NCBI GenBank assembly: GCA_030263805.2
Contig: CP136010.1
Location: 1,503,001 to 1,567,000 of the forward strand
Direction of reading: 5' to 3'
From: Pseudomonas sp. FeN3W
Lineage (GTDB): Bacteria; Pseudomonadota; Gammaproteobacteria; Pseudomonadales; Pseudomonadaceae
DNA: 64,000 nucleotides
Numbering within the stretch: the first letter of the stretch is position 1; every line of letters begins with the position of its first letter. Both the position numbers and the translations under genes were made by a program. Shown here piece by piece: positions 57,026 to 64,000 of this stretch. The notes under the pieces were generated by a model that was not told the DNA's origin, did no database searches, and saw nothing but the letters and a program-made list of their open reading frames with translations.

Positions 57026-57541
57026 ATGACCAGAGCAACCAAAACAATTTTCTCGGGTGCATTCGCCGTGCTGTTCGGAGTAGCGGCTAACCTGGCGCTT
57101 GCCGCCGAAGGCGAAAACTTCGTCGACGAGGCTTCGGCCAAAGGTATTGCAGAAATCGAAACGGCGAAGATGGCCCTGGACAAGGGTACGTCGGAGGACG
57201 TGAAGCAATTCGCCCAGAAGATGATCGACGATCACACCAAGGCCAATCAGGAGCTTGCGCAACTGGCCCAGGCCAAAGACTTGGAAATGTCCGATGAAGC
57301 CACGCTGATGGACAAGGCCAAAGCCATGATCCTGAAGCTGCGTGATGGCGAGAATTTCGATGAAGCCTACGCCAACAACCAGGTCGTCGCTCACGAGCAG
57401 ACCATCGAGATGTATCAGGACTATGTGGAAGGTGGCGAGAACGCCGATCTGAAGCAGTTCGCTCAAAAAACGCTGCCGAAGCTGGAAGAGCATCTCAAGC
57501 AGGCCAAGGACCTCCAGGCCAAGCACGGCGCCAACGACTGA
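57026..57541 (+). CDS. DUF4142-family periplasmic protein
   Basis: A 171-residue protein with a signal peptide ending near LALAAE and a helical ferritin-like bundle (GIAEIETAKMALDKGTSEDV, FAQKMIDDHTKANQEL, HEQTIEMYQDYVEGG). DUF4142 proteins are exported and of unknown function, often stress-related. AAGGAG precedes the start. Confidence 0.85.
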   Translation: MTRATKTIFSGAFAVLFGVAANLALAAEGENFVDEASAKGIAEIETAKMALDKGTSEDVKQFAQKMIDDHTKANQELAQLAQAKDLEMSDEATLMDKAKAMILKLRDGENFDEAYANNQVVAHEQTIEMYQDYVEGGENADLKQFAQKTLPKLEEHLKQAKDLQAKHGAND

Positions 57542-57551
57542 CCCCAAGCCT

Positions 57552-57578
57552 AGCCCGATACCGTCCGAGTGTCGGGCT
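57552..57578. terminator. Possible hairpin between the DUF4142 gene and ung
   Basis: AGCCCGA / TCGGGCT with a 13-base loop in the convergent spacer, overlapping the ung stop. No clear T-tract, so weak support. Confidence 0.3.
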
Positions 57579-58272
57579 AAACCTCAGCCGGAAGCTGCCA
57601 GTCGATCACTTGCAGCCCCTGCTGCTTGAGAAACTGGTTGGCTCGACTGAAGTGGCCGTTGCCGATGAATCCGCGGTGCGCCGAGAGCGGCGAAGGATGC
57701 ACCGACTTCAGCATCAGATGCCGCGTGGCATCTATCAGTTTCGATTTGGATTGCGCATGGGCGCCCCAAAGCATGAACACCAGGTGCGGACGCCGCTCGC
57801 TGACCACTTCGATGATTCGATCGGTGAATTGCTGCCACCCCGCCTTGGCATGCGAACCAGCGACACCCTGCTCCACGGTGAGCGAGGTATTGAGCAGGAG
57901 CACGCCCTGTTCTGCCCAATGCTGCAGATAGCCATGTCGAGGGATTTCCAGGTTCAAGTCGCGCTTGAGTTCCTTGAAGATATTCTGCAGTGACGGCGGA
58001 GGCGCCACGCCTGGCTGTACCGAAAAGCAAAGCCCATGGGCCTGACCGGCACCGTGGTAAGGGTCCTGCCCAAGGATCACTACCTTGACCTGATCGAGCG
58101 GCGTGGAATTGAGCGCGTTGAAGATCATCGGACCCGGCGGAAATATCACCTTGCCCGCGGCCTTCTCTCGCCGGAGGAAAGCGCCAAGCTCGAGCATGTA
58201 TGGCTTGTCGAACTCCTCGCGCAGCGCTTCTTTCCAGCCAGCCTCCAGCCTGATGCGATCGTCTTGAGTCAT
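57577..58272 (-). CDS. ung: Uracil-DNA glycosylase
   Basis: A 231-residue family 1 enzyme removing uracil from DNA. The catalytic motif [14 protein letters not shown] with the water-activating Asp and the [11 protein letters not shown] loop are intact. Monocistronic, convergent with the DUF4142 gene. Confidence 0.97.
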   Translation of the reverse strand: MTQDDRIRLEAGWKEALREEFDKPYMLELGAFLRREKAAGKVIFPPGPMIFNALNSTPLDQVKVVILGQDPYHGAGQAHGLCFSVQPGVAPPPSLQNIFKELKRDLNLEIPRHGYLQHWAEQGVLLLNTSLTVEQGVAGSHAKAGWQQFTDRIIEVVSERRPHLVFMLWGAHAQSKSKLIDATRHLMLKSVHPSPLSAHRGFIGNGHFSRANQFLKQQGLQVIDWQLPAEV

Positions 58273-58524
58273 GAGCTGTTTCCGGATGGCGTAGCCGCCG
58301 AACCCTAGAAAACGGCTTCATGGTTGTCAACCGCAAAACGCCCCAAATCACTGCGCTACCGCAAGTTCGACCCTCCCTCCTTTAGTCATAATCGCACCTG
58401 GCTCACGTACTGATGCCGGCACCGCCTTCGAGCCGCACATAAAGAGTGACGCACGCATCGGTGGCAAGGTAAAAAAGCTAACTGCCAATAAACCAATAAC
58501 AAAAGCTATAACAAGGAACATGCT

Positions 58525-59769
58525 ATGAACCGGATCACCCTTCTGGCGCTAGGGCTAGGGTTCTGTCTTACGGCGCAGGCTGCTGACCCCATCACGCTCG
58601 GCCTCAACTACCCCCGTACCGGCAGCTACAAGGAAGAAGGCCTTGCGCAAATGCGCGGAGCCTTGTTGGCAATCGATGAGATCAACGAGGCGGGCGGGGT
58701 TCGGGGCCGCCCGCTGCGCCTGATCAGCCGCAATACCGCATCCCGCCCCGAAAAAGCCGTTGCCAACGTAGACAGGATGGCGGATGAAGGCGTTGCCATG
58801 CTGTTCGGCGGCGTATCCAGCGCGGTGGCCATCGCCGCGAGCAAGCGCGCCAAGGAGCGTGGGCTGCTCTACTTCGGCACCCTGACCTACTCCAACGATA
58901 CGACTGGCAAGGATGGCCACCGCTACATGTTCCGCGAGTGCAATAACGCATGGATGAGCGCGCGGGTGCTGGGGCAGTATCTGAACGAGAAAATGCCCGG
59001 CAAGACCTACTTCTACATCACCTCCGACTACACCTGGGGCCACACCAGCGAGAGCTCGCTGCGCCAGGCGACCGGCACCGTCGACCAGAGCAAGCATCAA
59101 GGAGTCAAAACGGCCTTCCCCGGCGCACGACTGTCCGACTACCGCGCGGCACTGGAAAAGGCGGCCAACAGCGGTGCCGAGGTCCTGGTACTGGTCCTGT
59201 TTGGCGAAGACATGGTGCGGGCCATGCGCATCGCAGACGAACTCGACCTGAACAAGAAGATGCAGATTGCCGTTCCCAACCTGACGCAGTCCATGGTCGA
59301 ACTCGCCGGCCCGGACATCATGCGCGGTGTGCTCGGCACGGAGCCCTGGACCTGGCGTGTCCCCGAACTCGAAGGTTCCGAACGCGGCAAGGCGTTCGTT
59401 CGCGACTTCGGTGAGCGTTACCAGACGCACCCTTCGAGCTCTGCCGCTTCGGCCTACAGCATCGTCTATCAGTGGGCAGATGCCGCCACTCGCGCCAAGA
59501 GCATCGGCAGTGAGCAGGTCATCATGGCCCTGGAAAACCACAGCTACAACCTGCTCAAGGGTCAGCAGCAGTGGCGCGAGTTCGACCACCAGAACGTGCA
59601 GACCGTCTACGCCATTCAGGTAAAGCCACGCGAAGAGGTACTCAAGGATCGCTTCAAACAGGACTATTTCAAAATCGTCCACCGCCTATCCGGCGAGCAG
59701 GCTGCGCCGTCGCTGGCCGAATGGCAGGAAGAGCGTCGCGTGGGCGGGCAGCCGGCTAGGCTACAGTGA
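58525..59769 (+). CDS. Periplasmic substrate-binding protein (branched-chain amino acid/urea type), orphan
   Basis: A 414-residue exported type I binding protein: signal peptide (LLALGLGFCLTAQAA), then the LGLNYPRTGSYKEEGLAQMRG start, and a two-lobed domain that resembles LivK/amide-binding proteins. No permease or ATPase gene is near, so it may serve a transporter elsewhere or act as a sensor. AAGGA precedes the ATG. Ligand unknown. Confidence 0.8.
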   Translation: MNRITLLALGLGFCLTAQAADPITLGLNYPRTGSYKEEGLAQMRGALLAIDEINEAGGVRGRPLRLISRNTASRPEKAVANVDRMADEGVAMLFGGVSSAVAIAASKRAKERGLLYFGTLTYSNDTTGKDGHRYMFRECNNAWMSARVLGQYLNEKMPGKTYFYITSDYTWGHTSESSLRQATGTVDQSKHQGVKTAFPGARLSDYRAALEKAANSGAEVLVLVLFGEDMVRAMRIADELDLNKKMQIAVPNLTQSMVELAGPDIMRGVLGTEPWTWRVPELEGSERGKAFVRDFGERYQTHPSSSAASAYSIVYQWADAATRAKSIGSEQVIMALENHSYNLLKGQQQWREFDHQNVQTVYAIQVKPREEVLKDRFKQDYFKIVHRLSGEQAAPSLAEWQEERRVGGQPARLQ

Positions 59770-59930
59770 CAGAACGATGAAGCATCTGGGACAGCACAGC
59801 ACCCAGGCGCTCCATCGGGTCGTCTGACCGACCGGAACGCTGCAACCTCGCTGCATTGAAGGACTCTCAAGAGGAGCGACGTTACCGGTCGCTCGTCAGC
59901 GGAGCCCTGAAATGCACGAGGATTTCGACC

Positions 59931-60749
59931 ATGAGCACTGCAGTAGAGCCCTACCAAGCCGGTGTCTTCGACCTGACCCACAAGCTGACCGTGGAAAAGC
60001 ATGGTCACACTGCCCTCATCACCATCAACCATCCGCCTGCCAACACTTGGGATCGCGAGTCGCTCATCGGACTCAAGCAGGTCATCGACCACCTGAACCA
60101 CGATGACGACATCTACGCACTGGTGATCTGCGGTCAGGGCGAGAAGTTCTTCAGCGCGGGTGCGGACCTGAAACTCTTCGCTGATGGTGATCGCAACCGA
60201 GCCCGGGAAATGGCCCGCCGCTTTGGCGAAGCCTTCGAGGCGCTGCGCGATTTCCGCGGTGTCTCCATTGCGGCAATCAACGGATTCGCCCTTGGAGGAG
60301 GCCTGGAATGCGCACTGGCCTGCGACCTGCGCATCGCCGAGCAGCAGGCACAAATGGGCTTGCCGGAAGCATCGGTAGGCCTATTGCCCTGTGCGGGCGG
60401 CACCCAGGCACTGGCCTGGCTGGTCGGCGAGGGCTGGGCCAAACGTATGATCCTCTGTGGCGAGCGCATCACGGCAGACACTGCGCTGCGCATCGGTCTG
60501 GTGGAGCAGGTGGTCGAGCCCGGCCAATCGCGTGGTCACGCACTGATGCTCGCATCCCGGGTCGCACGACAAAGCCCTGTTGCGGTGCGTGCGATCAAGC
60601 CGTTGATCGACGCAGCCCGTCAGCGTGTGCCCAATACGCTCGCCGCCGCCGAGCGCGAGGCCTTCGTCGAGCTGTTCGAGGCCGATGACACCCTTGAAGG
60701 CGTCAATGCCTTTCTCGAAAAACGCGATCCGCGCTGGCGCAACCGATGA
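59931..60749 (+). CDS. Enoyl-CoA hydratase/isomerase (PA0745/DspI-like)
   Basis: A 272-residue crotonase-family enzyme. The oxyanion-hole segments are FFSAGADLKLF and ALGGGLECALACDLRIA; the catalytic Glu region is LPEASVGLLPCAGGTQAL. Size and neighbourhood (ung upstream, a second crotonase downstream) recall P. aeruginosa PA0745, proposed to make the dispersion signal cis-2-decenoic acid. That link is inference. Start 59931 has GAGG upstream. Confidence 0.85.
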   Translation: MSTAVEPYQAGVFDLTHKLTVEKHGHTALITINHPPANTWDRESLIGLKQVIDHLNHDDDIYALVICGQGEKFFSAGADLKLFADGDRNRAREMARRFGEAFEALRDFRGVSIAAINGFALGGGLECALACDLRIAEQQAQMGLPEASVGLLPCAGGTQALAWLVGEGWAKRMILCGERITADTALRIGLVEQVVEPGQSRGHALMLASRVARQSPVAVRAIKPLIDAARQRVPNTLAAAEREAFVELFEADDTLEGVNAFLEKRDPRWRNR

Positions 60750-60807
60750 CCGCGGCACCAAGCGCAGCCCTGTGAGACCTGCCCACCAACCCGGCGCCGA
60801 GAATTAC

Positions 60808-61914
60808 ATGCACGTCACCTTCGAAGAACGCCCCGCGCTGCACGGCATGCGAATAGCCATCGCCACCCTGGACGCCGCGCAGCAACTCAACGCTCTGAGC
60901 CTGCCGATGATCGACGCACTGCTCGACCAGCTTGGCCGCTGGGCCAACGAGCCAGCGGTCGCCTGCGTGCTGCTGCGCGGAAACGGCGCCAAGGCGTTCT
61001 GCGCCGGTGGTGACGTACGCCGCCTTGCAGAGGCCTGCCGAGGCGAGCCCGGAACGGTGCCGGCTCTGGCCGAGCGATTCTTTGCCGACGAGTACCGCCT
61101 CGTCCACCTGCTGCACCATTACCCGAAGCCGCTTATCTGCTGGGGCCATGGCTACGTGATGGGTGGCGGCATGGGACTCTTGCAAAGCGCGACGATCCGC
61201 ATCGTTACACCGGACAGTTGGCTGGCGATGCCGGAAGTCGCCATCGGGCTGCATACGGATGTCGGCGCGAGCTGGTTCCTTCCTCGCCTGGCAGGCAGGC
61301 TGGGCCTGTTTCTGGGCCTCACCGGCGCGCGGGTGAATGCCCGTGATGCACTGGACATCGGCCTTGCCGACCGTTGCCTGATGGATGAGCAACAGCCCGA
61401 ACTCATCGAGGGGCTGGTTCAGATCAACTGGCAGGACCAGGCGGACTGCCAGCTCCACAGCCTGTTGCGAGCCCTGTCCAGACACGCCTCTGCGCAGCTG
61501 CCCGCCCCCAGGCTGCTGCCACGGCGAGAGCGGATCGATGAACTGCTGGACGTGGCCGAACTCACGCATGCATGGCAGGCCTTGGTCGCGTTGCAGGATG
61601 ATTCCGACGAGGTACTCGCACAGGCCGCTCGCGGCCTGCGCGACGGATGCCCACTGAGCGCCCACCTCGCCTGGCGACAGCAGGAGAAAGGCCAGAAGCT
61701 GTCGCTGGGCCAGGCATTGCAGATGGAGTACACGCTAAGCCTGAATTGCTGTCGCTACCCCGAGTTCGCCGAAGGCGTACGTGCCCGCCTGATCGACAAG
61801 GACAATCGACCAAGCTGGCATTGGCCGGATGCCCACAGCGTTCCCCCAGCGGTGGTCGAGGCGCACTTCGAGCCAATCTGGGAAGGAACTCACCCCCTGG
61901 CCGGCCTGGCCTGA
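60808..61914 (+). CDS. 3-hydroxyisobutyryl-CoA hydrolase-like crotonase
   Basis: A 368-residue protein of the ECH_2/HIBCH type. Motifs are AFCAGGDVRRLAEACRG, GYVMGGGMGLLQSATIRI and AMPEVAIGLHTDVGASWFLP, the last holding the catalytic Glu and Asp of hydrolases. HIBCH hydrolyses 3-hydroxyisobutyryl-CoA in valine breakdown. It lies 58 bases after the first crotonase, probably in one operon. The hydrolase function is likely but not proven. Confidence 0.82.
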   Translation: MHVTFEERPALHGMRIAIATLDAAQQLNALSLPMIDALLDQLGRWANEPAVACVLLRGNGAKAFCAGGDVRRLAEACRGEPGTVPALAERFFADEYRLVHLLHHYPKPLICWGHGYVMGGGMGLLQSATIRIVTPDSWLAMPEVAIGLHTDVGASWFLPRLAGRLGLFLGLTGARVNARDALDIGLADRCLMDEQQPELIEGLVQINWQDQADCQLHSLLRALSRHASAQLPAPRLLPRRERIDELLDVAELTHAWQALVALQDDSDEVLAQAARGLRDGCPLSAHLAWRQQEKGQKLSLGQALQMEYTLSLNCCRYPEFAEGVRARLIDKDNRPSWHWPDAHSVPPAVVEAHFEPIWEGTHPLAGLA

Positions 61915-61924
61915 ATGCCCTTGA

Positions 61925-62335
61925 TCACCGGCGGTAGTAGTGCTGACGCCCGTCCCTATCGTAATGCGGCCGTAACCGATGGTCGCGTCCATCCCTGATC
62001 AGCGGCGGACGCTGCTGGCGATGCTCCTGACGCCAGTAGCCACGTTGCTCGAAGCCCCGATGACGGTCGTAGTACTGCGGTGGCAGCTGGCTCTGATAAC
62101 GCGGCGGCAGGTTGCGCGGGTACTGCGGATAGTGGGAGTAAGGGCTTCGCGGATCGTATTGATGCGCACGGTTGTGCTGACGATAGCCGCGGTCATAGTG
62201 TCGCGGCCCCGGGTTGTAGTAGCGCGGACTTTCCGCCTGGAAGACCCAGACGCCGTCTCGCCGCTCCGCGTGGGCCTGCAGGCTCATGCCCAGGCCGATG
62301 CAGAGCAGAGTAAGCAATGCAGAACGAATGCTCAT
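61925..62335 (-). CDS. Secreted Tyr/Arg/His-rich low-complexity protein
   Basis: A 136-residue precursor with a signal peptide (LLTLLCIGLGMSLQAHA) and a mature part dominated by Tyr, Arg, His, Gln and Pro, with many RxY/YxR steps (PRYYNPGPRHYDRGYRQHN). A strong GGAGGTGG site before ATG 62335 supports expression. No domain is recognised. The composition suggests a disordered periplasmic or surface polycation. Confidence 0.7.
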   Translation of the reverse strand: MSIRSALLTLLCIGLGMSLQAHAERRDGVWVFQAESPRYYNPGPRHYDRGYRQHNRAHQYDPRSPYSHYPQYPRNLPPRYQSQLPPQYYDRHRGFEQRGYWRQEHRQQRPPLIRDGRDHRLRPHYDRDGRQHYYRR

Positions 62336-62471
62336 GGAAACCACCTCCGATGGCGTCACAGGCTTCGATTCATCAGACCACAACCATGAGACAGCTGCAG
62401 AAACAGCGGACAACCGGCAGTTCTGACACGACGTCATGCGTCGCCCGGGGACCGCGACGGGCCACCGCACC

Positions 62472-62500
62472 TTGTATGGCTGCCGCCGCTTCCCGATAAT
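62472..62500 (+). promoter_or_regulatory. Sigma-70 promoter of the rnf operon
   Basis: TTGTAT, 17-base spacer, GATAAT, ending 57 bases before rnfA. Both hexamers are close to consensus and spacing is ideal. Confidence 0.6.
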
Positions 62501-62557
62501 AGCGGCCCTTTAGCCCCACGGCTCTCGCAGAGCGGACGGAACGGGAACAGACCCTAG

Positions 62558-63142
62558 ATGACCGAACTCGCCCTGATCATGGTTAGCGCCATACTGGTCA
62601 ACAATTTCGTACTGGTGCAGTTCCTCGGTCTGTGCCCGTTCATGGGCGTCTCGAAGAAGATCGAGACCGCCATCGGCCTGTCGCTGGCCACCACCTTCGT
62701 GCTGACGCTCGCCGCCATGTGCAGCTACCTCGTCCAGCAGTATGTGCTCAAGCCGCTGGACCTCGAGTTCCTACGCACCATCAGTTTCATTCTGGTGATC
62801 GCGGTGACCGTCCAGTTCACCGAGATGGTGGTGAACAAGACCAGTCCGCTGCTCTACCGCGTACTCGGCATCTTCCTGCCACTGATCACCACCAACTGCA
62901 TCGTGCTCGGCGTGGCGCTGCTGAACGCCAACAAGGCCGAGTTCACCTTTCTCACCGCGACCGTCAACGGCTTCGCCGCGGGGCTGGGCTTTTCCCTGGT
63001 GCTCGTACTGTTCGCCGCCATGCGTGAGCGTATCGCCATTGCCGACGTGCCCAAGTCGTTCCAGGGTGCGGCGATCGGCATGGTCACCGCCGGCCTGATG
63101 TCGCTGGCATTCATGGGCTTCACCGGGCTGATCAAGCTATGA
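62558..63142 (+). CDS. rnfA: Electron transport complex subunit RnfA (RsxA)
   Basis: A 194-residue six-helix membrane protein, first subunit of the Rnf/Rsx ion-motive complex. Typical segments are [20 protein letters not shown] and [14 protein letters not shown], which include the conserved cysteines that bind an intramembrane Fe-S cluster. Overlaps rnfB by 4 bases. Confidence 0.95.
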   Translation: MTELALIMVSAILVNNFVLVQFLGLCPFMGVSKKIETAIGLSLATTFVLTLAAMCSYLVQQYVLKPLDLEFLRTISFILVIAVTVQFTEMVVNKTSPLLYRVLGIFLPLITTNCIVLGVALLNANKAEFTFLTATVNGFAAGLGFSLVLVLFAAMRERIAIADVPKSFQGAAIGMVTAGLMSLAFMGFTGLIKL

Positions 63143-63714
63143 GCGCAGTCGTCATCGCGATCCTCGCCCTGCTCGCCCTGTGCCTGCTCGGCGGCGCCAT
63201 CCTCGGTTTCGCCGCTGTGCGTTTTCGTGTCGAAGGCGACCCGATCGCCGAGCAGATCAATGCCCTGCTGCCCCAGACCCAATGTGGCCAATGCGGTTAT
63301 CCGGGCTGCAAACCCTACGCCGAAGCCATTGCCGGCGGCGACAAGATCAACAAGTGCCCACCAGGCGGCGAAGCCACCATCCAGGCCCTGGCCGACCTGC
63401 TCGATGTCGAGGCGGAGCCGCTGGATGCCGAGGGTGGCGAAAAGCCGCAGATGGTCGCCTACATCCGCGAAGCCGAGTGCATCGGCTGCACCAAGTGCAT
63501 CCAGGCCTGCCCGGTTGACGCCATCGTCGGTGCCGCGCGACAGATGCACACCGTGATCATTTCCGAGTGCACCGGCTGCGACCTGTGTGTCGAACCCTGC
63601 CCGGTGGACTGCATCGACATGATCGAAGTCGGCAGCAATCTGCAGAGCTGGAAATGGAACCGGCCGTTGGCGCCCGGCCAGTTGATCGCAACTGATCGGG
63701 AGCAGGCCGCATGA
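63139..63714 (+). CDS. rnfB: Electron transport complex subunit RnfB (RsxB)
   Basis: A 191-residue ferredoxin-like subunit with an N-terminal membrane helix, a 4Fe-4S domain with [15 protein letters not shown] and CPPGG, and two further 4Fe-4S motifs ([14 protein letters not shown] and [15 protein letters not shown]). It brings electrons to the membrane complex. Coupled to rnfA and rnfC by ATGA overlaps. Confidence 0.95.
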   Translation: MSAVVIAILALLALCLLGGAILGFAAVRFRVEGDPIAEQINALLPQTQCGQCGYPGCKPYAEAIAGGDKINKCPPGGEATIQALADLLDVEAEPLDAEGGEKPQMVAYIREAECIGCTKCIQACPVDAIVGAARQMHTVIISECTGCDLCVEPCPVDCIDMIEVGSNLQSWKWNRPLAPGQLIATDREQAA

Positions 63715-64000
63715 CCGCACTGAAGATCTGGGACATCCATGGCGGCATTCATCCGCCGGAACACAAGGATCTGTCCAACCGCACGCCGATCCAGCCGGTC
63801 CCGCTGCCCAAGCGCCTGGTCCTGCCACTGGCGCAGCATCTCGGTGCGCCAGCCGAGCCCTGCGTCACGCTTGGCGAACAGGTACTCAAAGGCCAGCAGA
63901 TCGCTGTCGCCAGCGGATTCGTCAGTGCGCCGCTACATGCTCCGACCTCCGGCGTGATCAGCTTCATCGGCCCGCAGCCCTATCCGCATGTATCAGGCAT
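63711..64000 (+). CDS. rnfC: Electron transport complex subunit RnfC (RsxC), 5' part
   Basis: The first 96 residues of RnfC, starting [20 protein letters not shown], with the [12 protein letters not shown] segment that resembles a lipoyl-like fold. The gene runs past the end of the window, so the FMN/NADH and Fe-S domains are not visible. It overlaps the rnfB stop by 4 bases. Confidence 0.92.
   Translation, partial: MTALKIWDIHGGIHPPEHKDLSNRTPIQPVPLPKRLVLPLAQHLGAPAEPCVTLGEQVLKGQQIAVASGFVSAPLHAPTSGVISFIGPQPYPHVSG

Noticed and set aside
1..64000. CRISPR arrays, rRNA genes and other tRNA genes.
   Set aside because: No regularly spaced repeats or rRNA sequence seen; only tRNA-Gly(CCC) gives a complete cloverleaf.

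Overview
The window looks like a chromosomal segment of a Pseudomonas-group gammaproteobacterium, most probably the stutzeri group (Stutzerimonas). Support comes from the family content and order: algU-mucABCD beside nadB, asrA-icp next to an AraC regulator and putA, napEDABC denitrification-type genes, the apbC/metG pair and a Pseudomonas-type REP sequence. Identity rests on protein motifs and synteny remembered from Pseudomonas; no database search was run.

Layout. 0-4.2 kb: two paralogous Yip1 membrane proteins separated by an internally deleted IS4-family element that sits in a terminator, then a SprT protein and an MFS exporter. 4.3-8.5 kb: periplasmic nitrate reductase operon napEDABC. 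8.5-14.1 kb: dcd, a cold-shock gene, apbC, metG, a Cys-rich protein and rsuA. 14.1-19.7 kb: tRNA-Gly(CCC) carrying a 5.5-kb island bounded by 28-bp att repeats. The island has no integrase and holds an orphan antitoxin with a broken toxin, a divergent pair of phage-type DNA-binding genes, a PIN-like gene split by an intact IS30-family element, and two unknown genes. 19.7-24.8 kb: beta-ketoadipate genes pcaD, pcaF, pcaJ, pcaI and the IclR regulator pcaR with visible operators.

24.9-35.2 kb: a proline utilisation block (two near-identical putP genes, putA, an AraC regulator like PruR) with a Zur-type znuD receptor and a DUF3203 gene between the putP copies. 35.3-41.7 kb: the Lon-like protease asrA behind a sigma-32-like promoter, icp, cmoAB, a DUF1127 gene, a LysR regulator and a DUF2905 gene. 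41.7-52.2 kb: a long minus-strand block pdxJ-recO-era-rnc-DUF4845-lepB-lepA, then mucD-mucC-mucB-mucA-algU, with two AlgU-type promoters upstream of algU. 52.5-62.3 kb: nadB, ygfX-sdhE, ygfZ, an HDOD protein, a DUF4142 protein, ung, an orphan solute-binding protein, two crotonase-family enzymes and a secreted Tyr/Arg/His-rich protein. 62.4-64 kb: start of the rnf (rsx) electron-transport operon, running off the end.

Most of the window is ordinary core genome. The accessory and most unusual parts are the IS4 derivative at 0.8-1.5 kb, the tRNA-Gly island at 14.2-19.7 kb and the putP duplication at 25-31 kb.
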